Below, piece after piece: positions 59,299 to 64,000 of a stretch of DNA of 64,000 nt. The stretch's first letter is position 1. Every line of letters begins with the position of its first letter. A program made the position numbers and the translations under genes. The stretch is taken from NCBI GenBank assembly GCA_965218235.1, contig OZ244595.1, forward strand, positions 1 through 64,000. Direction: 5' to 3'. The notes under the pieces were generated by a model, which was not told the origin of the DNA, ran no database searches, and saw nothing but the letters and a program-made list of their open reading frames with translations. The DNA is from CADCWK01 sp965218235. GTDB taxonomy: Bacteria; Chloroflexota; Chloroflexia; Thermomicrobiales; UBA6265.

Positions 59299-61128
59299 AT
59301 GACCATCACCGAGCACCATGGCGGCGTCCCGCCCCGGACCGCCCTCCCCGTCGAGAAGACGTGGGATCTGGACGACATCTTCCCGAGCCAGGCAGCCTGG
59401 GAGGCGGCCTGCGACGCCGCCGACGCCCATATCCCAGTCGCGAAGCAGTACGAGGGGCACCTCGGCGACGATGCCGCGACGCTGCTCGCCGCCCTCCAGT
59501 TGCGGGACGAGCTCGTCCGCGATGTCGACCGGATCGGCGTCTATGCGTCGCTCCGCTTCAGCGAGGACGCTGGCAATGGCGCCAATGCCGCCCTCGCCTC
59601 CCGCGCCGGCGGTCTGGGCGCTCGCCTGGGGTCGGCCACGGCCTACGTCGACGCCGAGATCCTCTCGATCGACCCCGTGACGATCGACCGCTTCTTCAGC
59701 GAGGATCCCGGTCTGGCGCCGTACCGGTTCGCGATCGACGACCTCATCCGGCAGAAGGCGCATGTCCGCTCGGCCGAGGTCGAGGCCGTTCTCGCCCAGG
59801 CGCGCGAGATCGCCGGAGCCCCATATCGGATCTCCTCGACGCTGACCGATACCGAGCTCCCGTTCGGATCGATCGTGGACGAGGACGGCAATACCGTCCC
59901 GCTCAGCCAGGGCAACGTCGAGCGCTACCTCGCCAGCCCTGACCCCGAGGTCCGCCGCACTGCCTGGACCGCCGCGGCGGATGCGCACCTCGCCTTCGCC
60001 AACACGCTCGGCGAAGTCCTCCAGACGGGTGTCAAGAGCGACGTCTTCTACGCCCACGCCCACGGTTTCGACTCCTCACTGGAGGCGTCCCTGTCGCCCA
60101 CCAATCTCCCGACCGATGTCTTCCACAACCTCATCGCGACGGTCCGCCGCAACTACCCGACCTGGCACCGCTTCTTCCGCGTCCGGAAGCAGCTCCTCGG
60201 GGTCGATCAGCTTCACCCCGGCGACCTGCACGCCCCGCTCGGCGACGGTGCCCCGAACATCAGCTGGGAGGATGGCGTCGCGATGGTCCTCGACACGCTG
60301 GCGCCGATGGGCGAGGAGTACGTCGGGATCGTCCGGCGGGGGATCGCCGACCGCTGGGTCGACGTGCTGCCGAACCTGGGCAAGGGCAGCGGCGCTTTCT
60401 CCAGCGGCTCGTACGACACGATGCCGTACATCAGCATGAACTGGCACGACGACCTCGGCAGCGTCAGCACCCTCACTCACGAGCTCGGCCACTCGCTCCA
60501 CAGCTACCACGTCAACCGTGCCCAGCCGATCGCCTACGCGGGCTACTCGATGTCCTCGGCCGAGACGGCCAGCAACTTCCATCAGGCGCTGATGGGGACG
60601 TATCTGCTCGAGCGCCACACCGAACGAGAGTGGCTCCTCGCCATCCTCGAGGAGCGGATGGCCAACCACTTCCGCTACTTCTTCATCATGCCGATCCTGG
60701 CCCAGTTCGAGCTCTGGACGCACGGCGAGATCGAGGCCGGCCGCGCCCTGACCGCCGACAGCATGAACGACCAGTTGGCCGACCTCTACGCCGAGGGCTA
60801 CGGGGGCGAGGTCGAGATGGACGGCGAGGACCGTCGCCGGGTCGGTGTGACGTGGGCCCAGTTCCCGCACCTGTTCATGAACTTCTACGTCTTCCAGTAC
60901 GCCGTCGGCATCAGCGCCGCCGCCGCCCTGGCCCAGCAGGTCCTCGCCGGCGGCGAGCCAGTCGTCAACCGCTACCGCGACTTCCTCCGCGAGGGCGGCT
61001 CGTCGTACCCGATCGACCAGCTCCGGACCGCCGGCATCGACATGAGTACCCCGGACCCCGTCCAGGCCGCCTTCGACATCCTCTCTGGTTATGTCGATCG
61101 GCTGGAGGAGCTGGCAAAGGACGCGTAG
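59299..61128 (+). CDS. pepF: Oligoendopeptidase F (M3 family)
   Basis: A cytosolic zinc endopeptidase for peptides of about 7-17 residues. It has 609 residues. The zinc site is THELGHSLHSYHV (HExxH variant HELGH, about residue 393-397), with the third ligand in SSAETASNFHQAL. It has the family N-terminal helical domain (TWDLDDIFPSQAAWEAACDA) and ends with PVQAAFDILSGYVDRLEEL. ATG 59299 follows GGAG at good spacing. It starts 135 nt after mutS. Confidence 0.95.
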   Translation: MTITEHHGGVPPRTALPVEKTWDLDDIFPSQAAWEAACDAADAHIPVAKQYEGHLGDDAATLLAALQLRDELVRDVDRIGVYASLRFSEDAGNGANAALASRAGGLGARLGSATAYVDAEILSIDPVTIDRFFSEDPGLAPYRFAIDDLIRQKAHVRSAEVEAVLAQAREIAGAPYRISSTLTDTELPFGSIVDEDGNTVPLSQGNVERYLASPDPEVRRTAWTAAADAHLAFANTLGEVLQTGVKSDVFYAHAHGFDSSLEASLSPTNLPTDVFHNLIATVRRNYPTWHRFFRVRKQLLGVDQLHPGDLHAPLGDGAPNISWEDGVAMVLDTLAPMGEEYVGIVRRGIADRWVDVLPNLGKGSGAFSSGSYDTMPYISMNWHDDLGSVSTLTHELGHSLHSYHVNRAQPIAYAGYSMSSAETASNFHQALMGTYLLERHTEREWLLAILEERMANHFRYFFIMPILAQFELWTHGEIEAGRALTADSMNDQLADLYAEGYGGEVEMDGEDRRRVGVTWAQFPHLFMNFYVFQYAVGISAAAALAQQVLAGGEPVVNRYRDFLREGGSSYPIDQLRTAGIDMSTPDPVQAAFDILSGYVDRLEELAKDA

Positions 61129-61162
61129 CAACTCACCTTCGGAAGTCGAACTCGATGACGAT

Positions 61163-61193
61163 GATGGCCGCCGGAAACGCTCCGGCGGCCATC
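61163..61193 (+). terminator. Hairpin after pepF
   Basis: GATGGCCGCCGGA (61163-61175) pairs with TCCGGCGGCCATC (61181-61193), 13 bp, loop of 5, followed by CTCTCTG. Confidence 0.78.
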
Positions 61194-61253
61194 CTCTCTG
61201 TAATCACTGCTGCTACGCTATCATCATCGCGGCGTGCGAACAGGGAGGTCAGA

Positions 61254-61847
61254 ATGGTCGCTAATGCTCGTCCGTCCACCATTGAAGATCTGGACAGGAT
61301 TCCGGATGACGGCAACCGCTATGAGCTTCTCAACGGAGTCATCTCGATGGCCGACGCGCCAACCTACCGGCATCAGATCACCTCTCGGACCGTCTTTCGC
61401 CTGATCGATCGATGGGTGGATGAGCGTGATCTCGGAGACACGATCTTCGCGCCGGTGGACGTCGTGCTCGACGGCCAGAACTCCCTCCAACCGGACATCC
61501 TCTACATCGATGAGCAACACCCGAAGATGGTCCGGGGAGCGAAGGTCTACGGTGCACCCCAACTCATCGTCGAAGTGATCTCACCGGGGAGCAGGAGCCG
61601 CGACTCGGTCGAGAAACCGATGCGGTACGCGCTCGCCGGCGCGATGGAATACTGGCTGGTCGACTCTGAGCTGGAGACCATCGCGGTCTTTGCCCTGGTC
61701 GGGAACGTCTACGTGGAACGAGCAGCGGGTGACGATGGCGTAATAGAGTCGACGGTGTTGCCCGGTCTGACACTTTGCGCCGAGACGGTCTTTGCGACCG
61801 TGAACGACCGCTTGGGCAGGACGTTCCCGATTCGACCCGACGAATAG
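61254..61847 (+). CDS. Uma2 family protein (PD-(D/E)XK restriction-like fold)
   Basis: 197 residues of the Uma2/DUF820 family, widely expanded in Chloroflexota and cyanobacteria and predicted to be nuclease-fold proteins. Recognisable blocks are RIPDDGNRYELLNGVI (Glu near residue 24), VDVVLDGQNSLQPDILYI (the Asp of the fold), PQLIVEVISPGSRSRD (Glu), and GAMEYWLVDSELETIAVF. ATG 61254 follows GGGAGG. The protein's role is unknown; it is often found as scattered single genes, as here. The frame is open far upstream into pepF, which is a shadow. Confidence 0.9.
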   Translation: MVANARPSTIEDLDRIPDDGNRYELLNGVISMADAPTYRHQITSRTVFRLIDRWVDERDLGDTIFAPVDVVLDGQNSLQPDILYIDEQHPKMVRGAKVYGAPQLIVEVISPGSRSRDSVEKPMRYALAGAMEYWLVDSELETIAVFALVGNVYVERAAGDDGVIESTVLPGLTLCAETVFATVNDRLGRTFPIRPDE

Positions 61848-62443
61848 GTGACGCGGTGGTCACGGATATCGCAAGAGATCCCTGATCGGCCTGTCGTCGA
61901 GGAAGCAGAACTGCCAGATCGTGCGATCGGGCTGGCCCTTTTTGTCAGCCTGGCTCAGTCACGTCACCGGACGGAGCGTGAGGACGCGGACCTGATACGG
62001 CCCAAAACGCCAGATCGATCGTACCGAAGTGCGTCGGGTCCCGACCGTTGAAGGCGACAAACGCGCATCGAGCAGGGATCAAGCTGGAACCTGACGCAGG
62101 TCGATGACGTTGGCCAGCCGATGGGCCGCGTCCACGACATGGGCTCCGCGCACGAACGACCCACGTCCCGGAAGGACATCGATCAGGCGGCGCTCGGCCA
62201 GCATCCGCGGGGGTTCCGGGACCATCGATCGCCTGAGTCCGTACGCTTCGGACGACATCCGTTCGGAAGGACGCAACTCGCCGGCGACAAACGCTCCGGA
62301 CACGATGCGGTGCTCGAGCGTCGTGGCCAGCGCACTACGGGCCCGGATCACCACGCTCGTGTTATCCCGTCCGACGGACCAACCAGCGCCGTGAAGCCAA
62401 CGCTGAGAAGTCACCCGGACCCGAAGGGCAATCACGCCGATGG
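61848..62443. other. Region of decayed sequence between Uma2 gene and sugar permease
   Basis: 596 nt. It holds the GntR-like relic described separately. Next to it the minus strand encodes (out of frame with the relic) FGPYQVRVLTLRP, near 62000-61965, a residue pattern like the final strand of some glycoside hydrolases. No intact gene. Confidence 0.5.
62079..62345 (-). pseudogene. GntR-type regulator relic (DNA-binding domain only)
   Basis: About 88 codons ending at 62079. The sequence ALATTLEHRIVSGAFVAGEL, then LRPSERMSSEAYGLRRSMVPEPPRML and IDVLPGRGSFVRG, follows the GntR winged-helix pattern (L-x-R-I-x-x-G-x-x-x-P-G-x-x-L, S-E-x-x-L, P-G-x-G-S-F-V), with several consensus positions replaced. 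There is no proper start codon and no ligand-binding domain. A decayed regulator of the adjacent transporter is likely. Confidence 0.65.
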
Positions 62444-63331
62444 CTACCGCTTGATACCGGTCAGGGCGACACCCTCGATGATGTAGCGCTGGCCGATCAG
62501 GTACACGGTAAGGACCGGGATCACGGCGATGGTCGCCGCGGCCATCATCAGCGTCCAGTCGGTGATGTCGAGTCCCTTGAACTGGTTGAGCAGCAGCGGA
62601 ACGGTGTAGTTCTCCGGCGAGCTGAGGAAGATGTTGGCGGTGAACAGATTGTTCCACTGCCCGAGGAAGCTGAAGATGCCAAGTGCGGCAAGCGGCGCCT
62701 TGATCAGCGGCAGGACGATCTGCCAGTAGATCCGGAGCCGGTTGGCGCCGTCCAACACCGCCGACTCCTCGAGTTCCTGCGGCAACCCCTTGATGAACTG
62801 GCGGAGCAGGAACACGCCGAAGGCACTGAAGAGCGCGTTCGGGATGATGAGCGCCAGGAGATTGTCGACCAGCCCGAGGTTCCGCATGATCAGGTAGGTC
62901 GGGATGATCGTGACCTGCTGTGGGATCATCAGCGTCGCGAGGAAGATGATGAACAACTGGTTCCGGAACGGGAACTCGATCCGGGCGAAAGCGTAACCGG
63001 CCATCGAGCAGGTCAGCAACTGACTGCCGACGACGACGACGGCCACGATTGCGCTATTCAGGTACGCACGGCCGAAAGGGAGCGCGTCCCATGACTTCGG
63101 GTAGTTGTCCCAGTGGATCGGGTTCGGGAACCATGCCGGCGGGATCGTGAAGACCTGCCCGAAGTCCTTGACCGACGTCGAGAGCATCCACAGGAACGGG
63201 ATGATCATCGTGAGCGCGCCAAGGATGAGGATCGCGTGCTTGACGATTTCGATGAGCCGACCCTGCGCCTTGCGGCTCGTCCGGTAGGAAGCGTGCCCGG
63301 TATGGTCCGACACCATGGGGGTACTTGCCAT
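62444..63331 (-). CDS. Carbohydrate ABC transporter permease (MalG/UgpE type)
   Basis: An inner membrane subunit for di-/oligosaccharide import, 295 residues with six helices. The cytoplasmic EAA loop is in LEESAVLDGANRLRIYWQI (about 190-208), and FLWMLSTSVKDFGQVF and NYPKSWDALPFGRAYLNS are typical of the MalG branch. It appears intact and starts at ATG 63331 behind GGGAG. Its usual partners are missing: the MalF-type gene upstream is reduced to a 3' remnant, and no binding protein or ATPase is seen in the window. It may be non-functional or may serve with subunits elsewhere. Confidence 0.9.
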   Translation of the reverse strand: MASTPMVSDHTGHASYRTSRKAQGRLIEIVKHAILILGALTMIIPFLWMLSTSVKDFGQVFTIPPAWFPNPIHWDNYPKSWDALPFGRAYLNSAIVAVVVVGSQLLTCSMAGYAFARIEFPFRNQLFIIFLATLMIPQQVTIIPTYLIMRNLGLVDNLLALIIPNALFSAFGVFLLRQFIKGLPQELEESAVLDGANRLRIYWQIVLPLIKAPLAALGIFSFLGQWNNLFTANIFLSSPENYTVPLLLNQFKGLDITDWTLMMAAATIAVIPVLTVYLIGQRYIIEGVALTGIKR

Positions 63332-63432
63332 GTTGGTAGGCTCCCGTCTCCGTGAGATCGTGGTTGACGGTCGACGGCGATCGTCGCCCGGTCACGTGCC
63401 GATCAGACGCTGCCCAATCGGTCGTTGCTCGT

Positions 63433-63576
63433 TCAGTCGTCGTAATGCCCCCAGCGGCGTTGTCCCCAGAACTGGAACAGCGTCACCAGCAGGATGATGA
63501 CGAACAGGATCATCGCGACCGCCGCGCTTCGGCCGAACGTGAAGTCGACGAACGCGGTCTCGTAGATGTATCTGTC
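63433..63576 (-). pseudogene. 3' remnant of a MalF/UgpA-type permease
   Basis: The minus strand reads RYIYETAFVDFTFGRSAAVA then MILFVIILLVTLFQFWGQRRWGHYDD and a stop at 63433. This is the last periplasmic loop and last helix of MalF-type permeases. Similarity ends near 63576; everything upstream in the gene is gone. It stands in the correct place and direction before the MalG-type gene (101 nt). Confidence 0.8.
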
Positions 63577-63821
63577 ACTTCTCAACTCCGGGCTCGTACG
63601 ATGGACCACCTCGTCGCACCGTGCGTTTCCGCGGCTTTCGGCCAGTCCCCGATCTGGTTCGGGTGCGCCGAACTCTCACCGAAACCGCTCTTGCGGCACG
63701 AGTCGCGCGCGCCTGTTTCCCGAGCGGTACCATCAAGCGTCGGGTCACCGGGAACGGTCGTCAGGCGGCGGCCAATTCCTCGGGATCGATCCGGACACAT
63801 TCCCAGGGAAGAGGATCACCG
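63577..63821. other. Junction region between permease relic and oxidoreductase
   Basis: 245 nt with no gene recognised. One end is the breakpoint of the MalF remnant; the other should hold the promoter of the oxidoreductase. Confidence 0.5.
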
Positions 63822-64000
63822 ATGCGTATCATCCAGGTCGGCGTCGGCAAGATGGGGCGGACCTGGTCACGGGTCCTGCGCTCCGCGCCCGGCATCGAGT
63901 ACGTCGCGGTGGTGGAACCCGCTCCGGCCAACCGCGACTTCGCCATGTCCGAGCTGGGTTTCAGCGAAGCTGACTGCCTGCCATCGATCGACGACGCGCT
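63822..64000 (+). CDS. Gfo/Idh/MocA family oxidoreductase, 3' part beyond the window
   Basis: The first 59 residues only. MRIIQVGVGKMGRTWSRVL forms the NAD(P)-binding Rossmann loop (GxGxMG), followed by EYVAVVEPAPANRDFA at the end of strand 2. ATG 63822 is preceded by GGGAAGAGG. Family members oxidise or reduce sugars such as myo-inositol; given the neighbouring sugar-transporter relic, a sugar substrate is likely. Incomplete at the window edge. Confidence 0.85.
   Translation, partial: MRIIQVGVGKMGRTWSRVLRSAPGIEYVAVVEPAPANRDFAMSELGFSEADCLPSIDDA

Noticed and set aside
63566..63973. 135-codon plus-strand frame at the window end
   Set aside because: It overlaps the oxidoreductase start in another frame and has no protein character.

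Overview
This is a GC-rich bacterial chromosome segment. Gene content points to the phylum Chloroflexota, most likely a Thermomicrobia-type lineage. The reasons are tandem bactofilins, a family-B DNA polymerase, a Tat-exported ferritin-like/cupredoxin fusion, and secreted proteins with Thr/Ala/Pro-rich linkers. The assignment is inferred from gene content and style; the 16S gene in the window would settle it.

Layout. 0-2.5 kb: two bactofilins and an SH3-domain membrane protein (envelope or cytoskeleton). 2.6-9.1 kb: the conserved translation/envelope-lipid block rpsB-tsf-pyrH-frr-uppS-cdsA-dxr. 9.1-12.2 kb: a convergent ComF-type phosphoribosyltransferase and a family-B DNA polymerase that looks leaderless. 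12.3-18.4 kb (minus): a complete 16S-23S-5S-tRNA-fMet operon with two duplicated promoters, RNase III-type processing stems around 16S and around 23S, and a 22-bp bidirectional hairpin at its end. 18.6-22.1 kb: a C26-type glutamine amidotransferase-like hydrolase and Lon, convergent. 22.5-27.4 kb (minus): a ribose-type sugar ABC transporter in the order binding protein, ATPase, permease, permease. 27.8-32.1 kb: a UbiA-type prenyl-phosphate phosphoribosyltransferase, a membrane-anchored DUF4015 putative glycosidase, and a polyprenyl diphosphate synthase.

32.2-37.6 kb (minus): a secreted protein, then a five-gene run of cysteine-less DksA/TraR protein, lspA, rluD, glycerate 2-kinase and nucleoside hydrolase. 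37.8-39.7 kb: MurG and a molybdopterin oxidoreductase. 40.2-44.3 kb: an ADP-ribosylglycohydrolase-fold protein, a GH51 arabinofuranosidase and a citrate synthase. 44.5-52.4 kb: an accessory stretch with a Cys-rich Tat protein, an S9 peptidase, a serine hydrolase, an NAD-dependent epimerase, a broken cyclase gene and the ferritin/cupredoxin protein. 53.0-61.8 kb: an ErpA/IscA-type protein, an RpoD-family sigma factor, DUF302 and YciI proteins, MutS, oligoendopeptidase F and a Uma2-family protein. 61.9-64 kb: a decaying sugar-transporter locus (GntR relic, intact MalG-type permease, 46-codon MalF relic) next to the start of a Gfo/Idh/MocA oxidoreductase.

Regulatory style. The promoters that can be read have TTGACA, a 17-18 nt spacer and a TATACT/TACACT/TAGACT/GATAAT -10. 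Transcript ends are mostly marked by long perfect hairpins without a U-tract. No CRISPR array, insertion sequence, prophage or recognisable defence system was seen. Nothing here is clearly a new system. The items most worth a second look are the Cys-less DksA protein in the lspA-rluD operon, the ferritin-cupredoxin fusion, the leaderless polB, the two relic loci, and the membrane-anchored DUF4015 gene that has no ordinary start codon.
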